From contig NZ_CP059431.1 of assembly GCF_013874595.1 (NCBI RefSeq), forward strand, positions 930,001 to 994,000: a stretch of DNA of 64,000 bases, read 5' to 3'. Origin of the DNA: Flavobacterium sp. xlx-214. GTDB taxonomy: Bacteria; Bacteroidota; Bacteroidia; Flavobacteriales; Flavobacteriaceae. The position numbers and the translations under genes are program-made. How positions within the stretch are numbered: position 1 is the stretch's first letter; every line of letters starts with the position of its first letter. Below the pieces are notes generated by a model. It saw only the letters and a program-made list of their open reading frames with translations. It ran no database searches and had not been told where the DNA came from. Of the stretch, positions 53,138-61,476 are shown in pieces.

Positions 53138-53145
53138 CAAAAATA
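53138..53145 (-). promoter_or_regulatory. TAnnTTTG promoter box of the reductase gene
   Basis: Minus-strand TATTTTTG, 15 bp upstream of ATG 53122. Confidence 0.45.
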
Positions 53146-53229
53146 CAAAAATCAAACGGCTTCAAAATGACTTTTATCATTTCCTATAGAAATTTTATAC
53201 CTAAAACTTTGATGCATAAAAAAATTATG

Positions 53230-53237
53230 TATATTTG
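53230..53237 (+). promoter_or_regulatory. TAnnTTTG promoter box and possible operator of the padR operon
   Basis: TATATTTG, 23 bp upstream of ATG 53261. Between box and start lies a loose inverted element ATAC(53240)...GTAT(53257) that might be an operator for the PadR-type protein; the match is weak. Confidence 0.5.
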
Positions 53238-53260
53238 TCATACCTAACAATCATAAGTAT

Positions 53261-53608
53261 ATGAAAAAGCAGCAACAATTATATAAAGGAAGTTTAAATA
53301 CCATTATTATGAAACTTCTTGAACAAAACGGTAAAATGTACGGTTACGAGATTACGCAGAAAGTAAAAGAAATTACACAAGGCGAAATGAATATTACCGA
53401 AGGGGCTTTATACCCTGCTTTGCATAAAATGGAAGCTGAAGGTTTTTTAGATGTGGAGATGGACCGCGTGGATGGACGCATTCGTAAATACTATAAATTA
53501 ACCGAAAACGGAGTGAAAGAAACAGTTTCGCGTATGGAAGAGTTAGAGAATTTCATTCGAAATATGCAAAATATTGTTACGGGTCCTAATTTTAAATTGG
53601 AAATGTAA
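53261..53608 (+). CDS. PadR-family transcriptional regulator
   Basis: 115 residues, winged-helix repressor of the short PadR type. It opens with LYKGSLNTIIMKLLEQNGKMYGYEITQKV, followed by the recognition helix region LTEGALYPALHKMEAEGFL-like (here ITEGALYPALHKMEAEGFLD), the wing VDGRIRKYYKLTENG and the C-terminal dimerisation helix. PadR proteins respond to ligands or cell-envelope stress and repress adjacent genes. Its TAA overlaps the ATG of the first of six paralogous membrane-protein genes (TAATG), so it probably controls them and itself. Confidence 0.93.
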   Translation: MKKQQQLYKGSLNTIIMKLLEQNGKMYGYEITQKVKEITQGEMNITEGALYPALHKMEAEGFLDVEMDRVDGRIRKYYKLTENGVKETVSRMEELENFIRNMQNIVTGPNFKLEM

Positions 53609-54303
53609 TGAAGTTAACAACGGAACAAATAAAACTAATTGAAGAAAAATTATACCTAGAGTATGATTTTTATTACGATGATGCAAAACATGAAGTAATT
53701 GATCATATAGCTTCAGAAATTGAAGAATTGATGGAAACCACTTCGTTTGAAGAATCGTTTGATAGCGTTTTTCAAAATTGGCATAATCGTTTACAAGAAA
53801 CCGAATGGAGTGGCATGCATTTGTATGGAAAAATTAAAATGCCCTTGTTTTATAAAAGTCAGTTAATGAGCACTTTTAGAAATGATTTGTTTATTTGGGT
53901 TGCATTATCGTTGTTTTTTCCTGCTATAATTTATCTTTTTAAAGATGCTATGGAAATAGAAACTATTAACACAACTGTTTTTATTTATAAGATTGTGGTT
54001 TTTGTTATTGCCGTTTTTCTAAACAAATATACGTTAGATAAGTATCAAAATGGCAAGTATACAACTGTTTATGGACAAATAGCTTCATGGTCTAACAAGA
54101 AAACGGCTGTAGCATTATCATTAATGGCAGTTTCAATGATTTTTATGCAAAGAGATAGCTTCAGATATAAAGAAAATATAGAATTATGGTTAGGAACATT
54201 AGTGTTTTTTAATGCTTTTTATTTTATGTTCATTATTAAGTATTGTAATTATTTTCGTCATTTAAAATTGGTAAAAAACATCAAAAAATGGAAACACGCT
54301 TAA
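53608..54303 (+). CDS. PadR-linked membrane protein 1 (HAAS-like N-terminal domain)
   Basis: 231 residues. The N-terminal soluble part (1-90) contains LTTEQIKLIEEKL and DAKHEVIDHIASEIEELM; this D-x-x-x-E-V-x-D-H-I-A-x-x-I-E pattern recurs in all six genes of the array and recalls HAAS-type domains, which are often encoded next to PadR regulators. About four membrane helices follow (95-220). No enzymatic motif. It overlaps padR by 1 bp and the next gene by 16 bp. It may hold a partner or a signal at the membrane; the role is unknown. Confidence 0.8.
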   Translation: MKLTTEQIKLIEEKLYLEYDFYYDDAKHEVIDHIASEIEELMETTSFEESFDSVFQNWHNRLQETEWSGMHLYGKIKMPLFYKSQLMSTFRNDLFIWVALSLFFPAIIYLFKDAMEIETINTTVFIYKIVVFVIAVFLNKYTLDKYQNGKYTTVYGQIASWSNKKTAVALSLMAVSMIFMQRDSFRYKENIELWLGTLVFFNAFYFMFIIKYCNYFRHLKLVKNIKKWKHA

Positions 54304-54944
54304 CTACACAACAAATACAATTTATAGAGAACGCTTTAATTGAAAAGTGCAATTTTAAAGATTTTGATGATGTTCGTTTAGAAGTTGTTGATCATATTGC
54401 TACTGAAATTGAAGAAAAATTAAATCATTCTGAGAACACATTTGATCAAGCATTTATAGAGGTGATGAATAAATGGAATCCAATTATTTTACCTAAAACA
54501 TGGAGCCGTTATGAAAATGTTCCTTACATCGTTTGTAAGTTATGGAAATCACTCGATTGGAAATTTCAGTTTAGTGCCATTCCTATAGTTGCTGTAATTT
54601 CGTTCGTTGCTTATCAATTACAAGAAAAAGACATTTCAATGTATTTTTTTATGTTGCCTATTTTGTTATTGGGCTTTTTAGCAAACGCTTATTTAGTTTA
54701 TAGAAAATTCACCAATAAAACACACTCTACTTTAAGTACATATGCATTACAAAAAATCATAGGACAAACATTTCTTTTAGTGGCTTTTCTATTGATGAAT
54801 TTATTCTTTGTTTCTAGCGTTGGAAGCAAAACTATAATACCTATTTTCTGGCCAACTACTTATGTTTCATTGTTAGCAATAGGAAAAGCTTGGGTAATGC
54901 ACAAGCACTTAAAAATAGAAAATCAACTATTAAAAGTTATCTAA
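54288..54944 (+). CDS. PadR-linked membrane protein 2
   Basis: 218 residues. N-terminal LTTQQIQFIENALIEKCNF and DVRLEVVDHIATEIEEKL are clear paralogues of the previous protein's domain; then about four membrane helices (95-205) with little sequence similarity to it. It overlaps both neighbours (16 bp and 1 bp), so translation is coupled. No known function. Confidence 0.8.
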   Translation: METRLTTQQIQFIENALIEKCNFKDFDDVRLEVVDHIATEIEEKLNHSENTFDQAFIEVMNKWNPIILPKTWSRYENVPYIVCKLWKSLDWKFQFSAIPIVAVISFVAYQLQEKDISMYFFMLPILLLGFLANAYLVYRKFTNKTHSTLSTYALQKIIGQTFLLVAFLLMNLFFVSSVGSKTIIPIFWPTTYVSLLAIGKAWVMHKHLKIENQLLKVI

Positions 54945-55573
54945 TGAAACAACTAACTACACAACAAATACAGGAAGTTGATAAAAAATTAATCAATCTT
55001 GGTTTTACATTTATTGATCATAGAATAGAAGTTTTAGACCATATTTTATGTTTAATTGAAGAAAAAGAATCTGAAGATGTGAACTGTAATATAAAAATTG
55101 TTTTTGAGGAGCAGAGAGATTATTTAAAAACGCAAAAGTTAACACAATGGACTAATGTAATGTCGCAAAGAGTTTCATTATTGAAAGATATCTTTTTAAA
55201 TCCTGTATTTATTTTCCTTTGGATTTTGTCTTATTTCATTTACGATAATTTACCATACTCAAATTACAATTTATTATTAGAAGACTTGGATGTGATACCA
55301 ATGGCAATCCCTATTTTAAGTTTTGTTTTTCTAGGGGCGTATACTTTTGTTTCAAAAAACAAAGTTGCTGGTACTTACGGAGCATTGTTTACCATTAGTT
55401 TTATAATGATGTTTTATCTGTATTTTGGAATTCATTGGGTAAGAAAGATGGAACAATTCCCTTCTCTGCTGCTATTATCAGGTTTTACAGCGGTTAGTTT
55501 AATGTTGTATTATTTGCTTTTTTATTACAAAATTAAAAACGATCAAAAATTTAAAATGCTATTAAACAAATAA
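54944..55573 (+). CDS. PadR-linked membrane protein 3
   Basis: 209 residues from ATG 54944, which shares its A with the preceding TAA; the longer frame from a TTG inside the previous gene is rejected because the paralogues all begin with MK/MR-x-LT. N-terminal LTTQQIQEVDKKLINLGF and HRIEVLDHILCLIEEKE, the most divergent version of the conserved motif (ILCL in place of IAxx). About four membrane helices follow. Confidence 0.8.
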   Translation: MKQLTTQQIQEVDKKLINLGFTFIDHRIEVLDHILCLIEEKESEDVNCNIKIVFEEQRDYLKTQKLTQWTNVMSQRVSLLKDIFLNPVFIFLWILSYFIYDNLPYSNYNLLLEDLDVIPMAIPILSFVFLGAYTFVSKNKVAGTYGALFTISFIMMFYLYFGIHWVRKMEQFPSLLLLSGFTAVSLMLYYLLFYYKIKNDQKFKMLLNK

Positions 55574-56247
55574 TGAAACAACTAACTACACCACAAATTG
55601 ATGAGCTTTTTGCCTTTACCAAAAAACATTTGGTCGAGCATTACGATGTTCAAGTAGAACTGGTTGATCATTTGGCAAACGCGATTGAAGATCAATGGAA
55701 AGAAAATCCGCATATTTCGTTTGAAGAAGCTTTGCAAAAAGAGTACAAAAGTTTTGGTGTTTTTGGCTTTTCTGGTTTAGTTGAACAAAAACAAGCAGCT
55801 TTACAAAATCATTATTGGAAAATGATCAAAAGTGAAGTCATTGATTTCTTTTCCATACCAAAAATTATTTTTTCAACCGTTTTGTTTTATGCTTTGTTTC
55901 GTTTTTATGCCAATCCAACTGATTTAGGTGAGCAAATGTGGTTTGGTTTAAAAATAGTACTTTTTATTGCAACAATTTTATTATGGATTTATCAAAATCG
56001 TCAACTAAAAAAGAGTCCAAATAAATATTTAGTACAATCAATAAGCATTTATTTTTACAGTTTGCCATGTACATTTATGGTGTTTTTTAGTTCAAGCATA
56101 AATCAAAAGCCTAGCCTTTTTCTATTGGTGTTAAATACAACTACTACAACATTATACATTCTTTTTATAGCTGTTTTATTTGCAAAGATTATTCCTTTAA
56201 TTAAAACCGAAATTAATCAAACCGACCTAAAATTTAGTAAAATATGA
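55573..56247 (+). CDS. PadR-linked membrane protein 4
   Basis: 224 residues. N-terminal LTTPQIDELFAFTKKH and DVQVELVDHLANAIEDQW, then ISFEEALQKEYKSFGVFGFSGLVEQKQ. Residues 1-95 are strikingly similar to protein 5, while the membrane part (about 95-215, four helices) is not. Overlaps protein 3 by 1 bp and protein 5 by 4 bp. Confidence 0.8.
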   Translation: MKQLTTPQIDELFAFTKKHLVEHYDVQVELVDHLANAIEDQWKENPHISFEEALQKEYKSFGVFGFSGLVEQKQAALQNHYWKMIKSEVIDFFSIPKIIFSTVLFYALFRFYANPTDLGEQMWFGLKIVLFIATILLWIYQNRQLKKSPNKYLVQSISIYFYSLPCTFMVFFSSSINQKPSLFLLVLNTTTTTLYILFIAVLFAKIIPLIKTEINQTDLKFSKI

Positions 56248-56951
56248 GAAAATTAACCGAAAACGAAATAAGTCAGTTATTTGATTTTACAAAAAAGCAT
56301 TACGTAGAATTTTACGATGTTCAGGTAGAATTGGTTGATCATTTAGCCAATGCTATTGAAGATCAATGGAAAGAAAATCTGAATATTTCTTTTGAAGATG
56401 CTTTAGATATTGAATTTAAGAAATTTGGAATATTTGGTTTTACAGGTTTGGTAGAGCAAAAACAAGCCGAGTTACATAAATACTATAACAAAATGTTGTG
56501 GGGCGAAGTACTAAAATTCATATCAATTCCTAAAGTAGTTGTTTCTGTAGTTTTATATTTAAGTATTTACTTCTTTTTAAAAAACACAAATGCAATAGGC
56601 GAAACTATTGTATTAACATTGTTACTTATTTCGTTTATTTTTTTTATGATAGATGGATTTCGATTCATTTCTAAATCAAAAAGAGAACAAAAAAGAGAAG
56701 GGAAAAGTTGGTTGATTCAGTCAGTAGCGCAATCAATATTTTCATTACCAACTATTGGTTTAGGCGGCGTCTATTTTACATTTATAAACAGATTTTTTGA
56801 AGAGCAATTAGGTTTGTCTAATTCTGGAGTGTATTTTCTAGCTTTTTTTGCATTGATTCAATGTATCTGTATGTATGTTTTTTATAAAATCATTAAACCT
56901 CATTTTAATAATAGTATAAAGGAAACCGAAAAAAGATATCAATTCGCTTAA
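56244..56951 (+). CDS. PadR-linked membrane protein 5
   Basis: 235 residues. N-terminal LTENEISQLFDFTKKH and DVQVELVDHLANAIEDQW identical through the core motif to protein 4, then ISFEDALDIEFKKFGIFGFTGLVEQKQ. The four-helix membrane part has its own sequence, with a basic loop KSKREQKREGK. Overlaps protein 4 by ATGA; protein 6 starts 3 bp after its stop. Confidence 0.8.
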   Translation: MRKLTENEISQLFDFTKKHYVEFYDVQVELVDHLANAIEDQWKENLNISFEDALDIEFKKFGIFGFTGLVEQKQAELHKYYNKMLWGEVLKFISIPKVVVSVVLYLSIYFFLKNTNAIGETIVLTLLLISFIFFMIDGFRFISKSKREQKREGKSWLIQSVAQSIFSLPTIGLGGVYFTFINRFFEEQLGLSNSGVYFLAFFALIQCICMYVFYKIIKPHFNNSIKETEKRYQFA

Positions 56952-56954
56952 ATT

Positions 56955-57704
56955 ATGAAAATAGAGAAAGAACAATTACAACAAATTTCAGAATGGATTG
57001 CGAATCAGAAAATTAATTTTTTTGATACTTGGGGAAGAATGAACAAAAAGCCTCTTTATTATGATATTCAATGCGAAATGGTAGATCATATTGCCTCGGA
57101 TATTGAAAGTTTAATGATGAAAGAGGAGTTGAGTTTTGAGCAAGCTTTTAGTGTAGTTCAAAGAAAATGGTCAGTTAACGAACTAAAAAAGCTAGAAGTT
57201 GCTAAAAATAAAGCAATGCGATCAAAATATAACGGAAAATACTTTGAAGGATTAAAGACCATACTATTATCGCCTAAAATATTTTTATTCGCCCTTATAG
57301 GTTTTGTAATTTATAAGTTGTTGATGATAGATGAATATTGGTTTTCTGAAGTGAAATTTACAATTTCACTAAGTATTTTATTTTTTGGTTTGTTTCTGAT
57401 TTTAGTAAATATGTATCAAACACATAAAATAAACGGAAAAAGACATCAGTTTTTATTAAACGGTTTAAGCTATCGTATTATTGCAGTACAAACAGGATTT
57501 ACGGGTATTGCAACTAATATGTTAATGAATTACTTTATTGAGCCTATGAATTTTTTTAATACTGATGCTTACAATTTTCATTCAAACAGTATTAAGTTAA
57601 GTATCATACTTACTTTAATGCTTATTCATATAAGCATTGTTTATTTTGTGGTTCATAAATCACTTAAAAAAGATTTAAAACAATATGTACAGTTTTATTC
57701 TTAA
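56955..57704 (+). CDS. PadR-linked membrane protein 6
   Basis: 249 residues, the longest of the array. The N-terminal domain has an insert before the motif (NFFDTWGRMNKKPLYY) and then DIQCEMVDHIASDIESLM. About four to five membrane helices (105-240). It is the last gene; a perfect palindromic terminator follows. No family name is known to me. Confidence 0.78.
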   Translation: MKIEKEQLQQISEWIANQKINFFDTWGRMNKKPLYYDIQCEMVDHIASDIESLMMKEELSFEQAFSVVQRKWSVNELKKLEVAKNKAMRSKYNGKYFEGLKTILLSPKIFLFALIGFVIYKLLMIDEYWFSEVKFTISLSILFFGLFLILVNMYQTHKINGKRHQFLLNGLSYRIIAVQTGFTGIATNMLMNYFIEPMNFFNTDAYNFHSNSIKLSIILTLMLIHISIVYFVVHKSLKKDLKQYVQFYS

Positions 57705-57738
57705 TACATTCAACCAAAAACCAAACACTTTAATTAAA

Positions 57739-57766
57739 AAAAGCTCTTGAAATTTCAAGAGCTTTT
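57739..57766. terminator. bidirectional terminator between the array and pheS
   Basis: Perfect 28-bp palindrome with core GCTCTTGAAATTTCAAGAGC, A's to the left and T's to the right. Confidence 0.85.
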
Positions 57767-57786
57767 CCTTATTTAAGAATCAAATT

Positions 57787-58806
57787 TTAAAAATTCGATT
57801 TAAATTGTTCTAAGAAACGTACATCGTTTTCAAAATACATACGAATATCGCCAATTTGATATAAAAGCATTGCCATACGCTCTAAGCCCATACCAAAAGC
57901 AAAACCAGAATATTTGTCGGTATCAATATTAGAAGCTTTCAAAACATTTGGGTCTACCATACCACAACCCATGATCTCTAACCAACCTGTGCCTTTGGTA
58001 ATACGGTAATCAGTTTCGGTTTTTAAACCCCAATAAACATCAACTTCTGCACTTGGCTCGGTAAAAGGAAAATACGAAGGACGCAAACGGATTTTTGACT
58101 TACCAAACATTTCTTTTGTAAAGTAAAGTAAGGTTTGTTTTAAATCGGCAAACGATACATCTTTATCAATATATAAACCTTCTACTTGATGGAAGATACA
58201 GTGTGAACGAGATGATATTGCTTCGTTTCGGAAAACACGTCCTGGTGAAATGGTACGAATAGGCGGTTGATTGTTTTCCATATAACGTACCTGAACCGAT
58301 GAGGTATGCGTACGTAACAAATAATCAGGATTCATTTGTATAAAAAACGTGTCTTGCATGTCACGCGCAGGGTGGTGCGCAGGAAAGTTTAAAGCTTCAA
58401 AATTATGCCAATCGTCTTCAATTTCAGGACCTTCAGAAACATTAAATCCAATGTTTGAAAAAACATCAATTACTTGGTTTTTTACTAAAGAAATAGGGTG
58501 GCGTGAACCTAAAGAAATAGGAGTCCCTGGGCGCGTTAAATCGCCAAAAAAACCGTTGCTTTCTTCCTTAGCTTCTAAAACATCCTGAATGGATTTGATT
58601 TTGCTTTCAACCGAATTTTTTAAGGTATTAATGGCTTGACCAAAATCTTTTTTCTGATCATTCGGCACATTTTTGAACTCAGCAAAAATATCATTAATAA
58701 GTCCTTTTTTAGAAATAAATTTAATTCTAAAAGCGTCTAAAGCCTCTTTATTATCGGTAGTAAAAGCTTCTGCTTCACCAATCAGTTCTTTAATTTTATC
58801 TATCAT
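57787..58806 (-). CDS. pheS: phenylalanyl-tRNA synthetase alpha subunit
   Basis: Class II synthetase catalytic subunit that with PheT charges tRNA-Phe. 339 residues from ATG 58806; the longer frame starts at a TTG that lies in the promoter box and is rejected. N-terminal coiled coil, then GSRHPISLVKNQVIDVF, motif 2 region RTHTSSVQVRYME and RVFRNEAISSRSH, and motif 3 GFAFGMGLERMAMLLYQIGD near 305. pheT is not adjacent, as is common in Bacteroidota. Confidence 0.97.
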   Translation of the reverse strand: MIDKIKELIGEAEAFTTDNKEALDAFRIKFISKKGLINDIFAEFKNVPNDQKKDFGQAINTLKNSVESKIKSIQDVLEAKEESNGFFGDLTRPGTPISLGSRHPISLVKNQVIDVFSNIGFNVSEGPEIEDDWHNFEALNFPAHHPARDMQDTFFIQMNPDYLLRTHTSSVQVRYMENNQPPIRTISPGRVFRNEAISSRSHCIFHQVEGLYIDKDVSFADLKQTLLYFTKEMFGKSKIRLRPSYFPFTEPSAEVDVYWGLKTETDYRITKGTGWLEIMGCGMVDPNVLKASNIDTDKYSGFAFGMGLERMAMLLYQIGDIRMYFENDVRFLEQFKSNF

Positions 58807-58827
58807 TGTTTCTGAAAAGTAGTTATG

Positions 58828-58835
58828 CAAATTTA
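58828..58835 (-). promoter_or_regulatory. TAnnTTTG promoter box of pheS
   Basis: Minus-strand TAAATTTG, 21 bp upstream of ATG 58806; it excludes the TTG start. Confidence 0.6.
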
Positions 58836-58874
58836 CGCTTTTGATTGATGCGAAAAAATTAGAATGGTTAAAAA

Positions 58875-59231
58875 TTAATGAATGTATGTGTTATCTATAA
58901 AATACTGCACAATTGCCTCTTTCATTAAAACAGTTTGTTCGCCTGCTTTTAAATGTGGTAACTGGTCTTTTACATGATAATGCGGCCAGCCATCGTTATC
59001 AAAATGCGAAAACTCATAATATCCAAAAGGCTCAAGTAAACGACAAATAGCTATGTGCATAATGTTTACTTTCTCATCTTTTTTAAATTTTTTGTTGAAT
59101 TTTCCTAATTCTTGAATGCCAATTAAGTAAATAATACCATCAACATCTAATATATCTCCGTCAGCAAATTGGTTGGATAGTTTTTCAACCAACACATCCC
59201 ATCTTTGCTTTAATTGTTCGTCTCTTGCCAT
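58875..59231 (-). CDS. conserved protein of unknown function
   Basis: 118 residues, soluble, no signal. It begins ARDEQLKQRWDVLVEKLSNQF, contains DGIIYLIGIQELGK, a HIAICRLLEPFGYYEFSHFD stretch and the aromatic/His-rich GWPHYHVKDQLPHL, and ends in a short helix. The arrangement looks like a compact alpha/beta protein conserved in flavobacteria, but I cannot name a family. It has its own promoter and is divergent from the CvpA-like gene. Confidence 0.7.
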   Translation of the reverse strand: MARDEQLKQRWDVLVEKLSNQFADGDILDVDGIIYLIGIQELGKFNKKFKKDEKVNIMHIAICRLLEPFGYYEFSHFDNDGWPHYHVKDQLPHLKAGEQTVLMKEAIVQYFIDNTYIH

Positions 59232-59243
59232 ATTTTAAAAATA

Positions 59244-59251
59244 CAAAGATA
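59244..59251 (-). promoter_or_regulatory. TAnnTTTG promoter box of the gene at 58875
   Basis: Minus-strand TATCTTTG, 12 bp upstream of ATG 59231; divergent from the CvpA box. Confidence 0.5.
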
Positions 59252-59273
59252 TCGTGAAATGATGAATGTGTAC

Positions 59274-59281
59274 TATATTTG
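59274..59281 (+). promoter_or_regulatory. TAnnTTTG promoter box of the CvpA-like gene
   Basis: TATATTTG, 14 bp upstream of ATG 59296; it supports that start over the longer frame. Confidence 0.55.
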
Positions 59282-59295
59282 TGATTTATTTTGGT

Positions 59296-59847
59296 ATGAT
59301 AGTTTTAGATTTAATAATTGCCGTTTTATTAGGTTATGCTTTGTTTAAAGGTGTGCAAAATGGGTTAGTGGTTTCGGTAATATCGTTAGTTGCCTTACTT
59401 GTAGGGATTTATTTTTCATTACGATTTTCTTTCTTTACAAGAGATTTTTTGATTGATAATACGCAATGGAACCCAAATACCATTACAGTTGCTGCTTTTT
59501 TTATAACATTTGTATTGGTGCTTTTTGCTTTATACGGAATTGGAAAACTTGTAACTAAAATGGTTGATAGTTTGGCTTTGGGTTTTGTAAATAAATTAGC
59601 GGGTGCTTTATTTGAAGGAGTAAAAATGATTTTAATAATTTCGGTTTTTTTGAATTTATTTCAAAAAATCAATTTTAATAATTTATTAGTTTCGGAAGAG
59701 AAATTAAATGAGAGTATTTTTTATAAACCTGTAGAGAGTATTTCTAAAATAGTTTTTCCGTTAATGGATAAATGGTATAAGCTAGCTTTACAAGAAGCAA
59801 CGGATGGCTTAAAAGAAATGAAAGAAAATGAAAAACCACTCAATTAA
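59296..59847 (+). CDS. CvpA-family membrane protein
   Basis: 183 residues from ATG 59296. Four membrane helices: VLDLIIAVLLGYALFKGVQNGLV at the N-terminus, then VISLVALLVGIYFSLRF, ITVAAFFITFVLVLFALYGIGKLV and GALFEGVKMILIISVFLNLF. This matches CvpA, first linked to colicin V production and now to envelope homeostasis. A hydrophilic C-terminal tail follows. Its TAA lies in the loop of a terminator hairpin. Confidence 0.88.
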   Translation: MIVLDLIIAVLLGYALFKGVQNGLVVSVISLVALLVGIYFSLRFSFFTRDFLIDNTQWNPNTITVAAFFITFVLVLFALYGIGKLVTKMVDSLALGFVNKLAGALFEGVKMILIISVFLNLFQKINFNNLLVSEEKLNESIFYKPVESISKIVFPLMDKWYKLALQEATDGLKEMKENEKPLN

Positions 59848-59859
59848 TGAGTGGTTTTT
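59831..59859. terminator. bidirectional terminator overlapping the CvpA stop codon
   Basis: AAAAACCACTCA/TGAGTGGTTTTT stem (59831-59842 with 59848-59859); the 5-nt loop holds the CvpA stop. Confidence 0.8.
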
Positions 59860-59864
59860 TTATA

Positions 59865-60266
59865 TTAACCTTTGTCTGCTATCCAATTTCCCGACTTCTT
59901 TGAAGAAGTATTTACCCATGTACCTGATGCTGTTTTTCCGTACATTTTACCTGTAAAACCACCAATATCAATTGTTGAAGTATACATTAATCTAATATTT
60001 ACATCACCATCTTTTGAGACTCTTCCCACAAGTGAGAGATCAGACTCAGGAAAAGAATCAGACATAATGGTTCCTGTTATCGAACCATCGCTTTTTACGT
60101 TGAAGTCAAATGTTCCAGTATCCCCACCTGAAAAAGTAGCTGTCCAAGGTCCTTTAAAACTATCATAAGGACTTGTAACTACTACTGGATCTGGCTCTTC
60201 ATGACAAGAAATGGTTGATAAAGCCAATGGTAAAACTAATAATAATGATAATAATATTTTTTTCAT
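59865..60266 (-). CDS. small lipoprotein, paralogue C of a three-member family
   Basis: 133 residues. Lipoprotein signal LVLPLALSTISC, then HEEPDPVVVTSPYDSFKGPW. The mature domain follows the plan of the pair at 11559/12014: WTATFSGGDTGTFDF, then VGRVSKDGDVNI, GGFTGKMYGKTASGTW and the ending SGNWIADKG. It lies 48 kb from the pair in an unrelated neighbourhood and on the same strand. Function unknown. Confidence 0.75.
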   Translation of the reverse strand: MKKILLSLLLVLPLALSTISCHEEPDPVVVTSPYDSFKGPWTATFSGGDTGTFDFNVKSDGSITGTIMSDSFPESDLSLVGRVSKDGDVNIRLMYTSTIDIGGFTGKMYGKTASGTWVNTSSKKSGNWIADKG

Positions 60267-60377
60267 AATTGAATAGTTCTTGATTTAGTTAAAATTATTA
60301 TTTGCTAATGTAATAATAATTTTTATTTAGCAATAATTAAAATGAATAAGTTAAAATAATTAACATTTAATAGGGTG

Positions 60378-61322
60378 TTATTTAGATAAATTCTCTAACA
60401 TTACTTTTGTCATACTTTCTAAATCAAAATCATGTTTCCAGCCCCAATCTTCTCTAGCTGATGAATCATCAATACTTGAAGGCCAAGAATCGGCAATTGC
60501 TTGACGGAAATCTGGTTCGTAATCAATTATGAAACCTGATTTTTCTTTAGCAATTTGTTCAGCAATTTGTTTTGGAGTAAAGCTGATTGCAGCTAAGTTA
60601 TAGGCAGAATGTATTTTTATATCTTCTTTCTTAGCTTGCATAATACCAACCGTTGCACGTATAGCATCATCCATATACATCATAGGTAATTCAGTATTCT
60701 CACTTAAAAAACAAGTGTATTTATTTTGCTCGACAGCTTTATAGTAAATATCAACTGCGTAATCGGTTGTGCCACCACCTGGAGGTGTTTTCCAAGAAAT
60801 TAAACCTGGATAACGAATGGAACGTACATCTACGCCATATTTATTGTAATAATATTCGCACCAGCGTTCGCCTGCTTGTTTAGAAATTCCGTAAACGGTT
60901 GAAGGTTCCATTACTGTATATTGCGGTGTATTGTGTTTTGGAGTTGTAGGACCAAATACTGCGATACTTGAAGGCCAAAATATTTTTTTAATTTTTCCTT
61001 CTTTGGCTAAGTTTAAAACGTGAAATAATGAATTCATGTTTAGATCCCAAGCAAAAGCAGGGTTTTTCTCAGCAGTTGCCGATAATAAAGCAGCCATTAA
61101 ATATACTTCGTCTACCTTATATTTATCAACCAAAGCGGCAACTTCATCAAATTTCATAGCATCCACTAGTTCAAAAGGACCTGTTTGAAAAACTTCTTGT
61201 TCGCCTTTTCTGATATCCGATGCAATTACATTATCAATTCCGTATAATTCTCTTAATTTTAAAGTAAGCTCAGAACCAATCTGTCCGCAAGCTCCAATAA
61301 TTAATATTTTGGTCGTGTCCAT
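60378..61322 (-). CDS. L-threonine 3-dehydrogenase, SDR type
   Basis: 314 residues from ATG 61322. Extended SDR: NAD-binding ILIIGACGQIGSEL at residue 5, active site FWPSSIAVFGPTTP near 120 and YGISKQAGERW near 145 (Tyr and Lys), and the substrate-loop block SIRYPGLISWKTPPGGGTTDYAVDIY near 167-190. The last block is characteristic of the epimerase-like threonine dehydrogenases found in flavobacteria and in animals. It oxidises threonine to 2-amino-3-ketobutyrate with NAD. Some annotations call it simply NAD-dependent epimerase. It has its own TATATTTG box. Confidence 0.9.
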   Translation of the reverse strand: MDTTKILIIGACGQIGSELTLKLRELYGIDNVIASDIRKGEQEVFQTGPFELVDAMKFDEVAALVDKYKVDEVYLMAALLSATAEKNPAFAWDLNMNSLFHVLNLAKEGKIKKIFWPSSIAVFGPTTPKHNTPQYTVMEPSTVYGISKQAGERWCEYYYNKYGVDVRSIRYPGLISWKTPPGGGTTDYAVDIYYKAVEQNKYTCFLSENTELPMMYMDDAIRATVGIMQAKKEDIKIHSAYNLAAISFTPKQIAEQIAKEKSGFIIDYEPDFRQAIADSWPSSIDDSSAREDWGWKHDFDLESMTKVMLENLSK

Positions 61323-61340
61323 GTTGTTAAAATTGTTGCA

Positions 61341-61348
61341 CAAATATA
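61341..61348 (-). promoter_or_regulatory. TAnnTTTG promoter box of threonine dehydrogenase
   Basis: Minus-strand TATATTTG, 18 bp upstream of ATG 61322; it argues against the longer frame, which begins at 61343 within the box. Confidence 0.6.
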
Positions 61349-61446
61349 ACCTTTGTACCTTAAATATTTTTAAAACTTCTTCAAAAAAATCATCAAAGTA
61401 TTCTTAATATTTACATTATTAAAACCATTTATGCCTTTAAGATTAG

Positions 61447-61454
61447 TAAATTTG
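61447..61454 (+). promoter_or_regulatory. TAnnTTTG promoter box of the lipoprotein-mfd unit
   Basis: TAAATTTG, 22 bp upstream of ATG 61477. Confidence 0.5.
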
Positions 61455-61476
61455 TGTTTTTGATATAAACCTAGTT

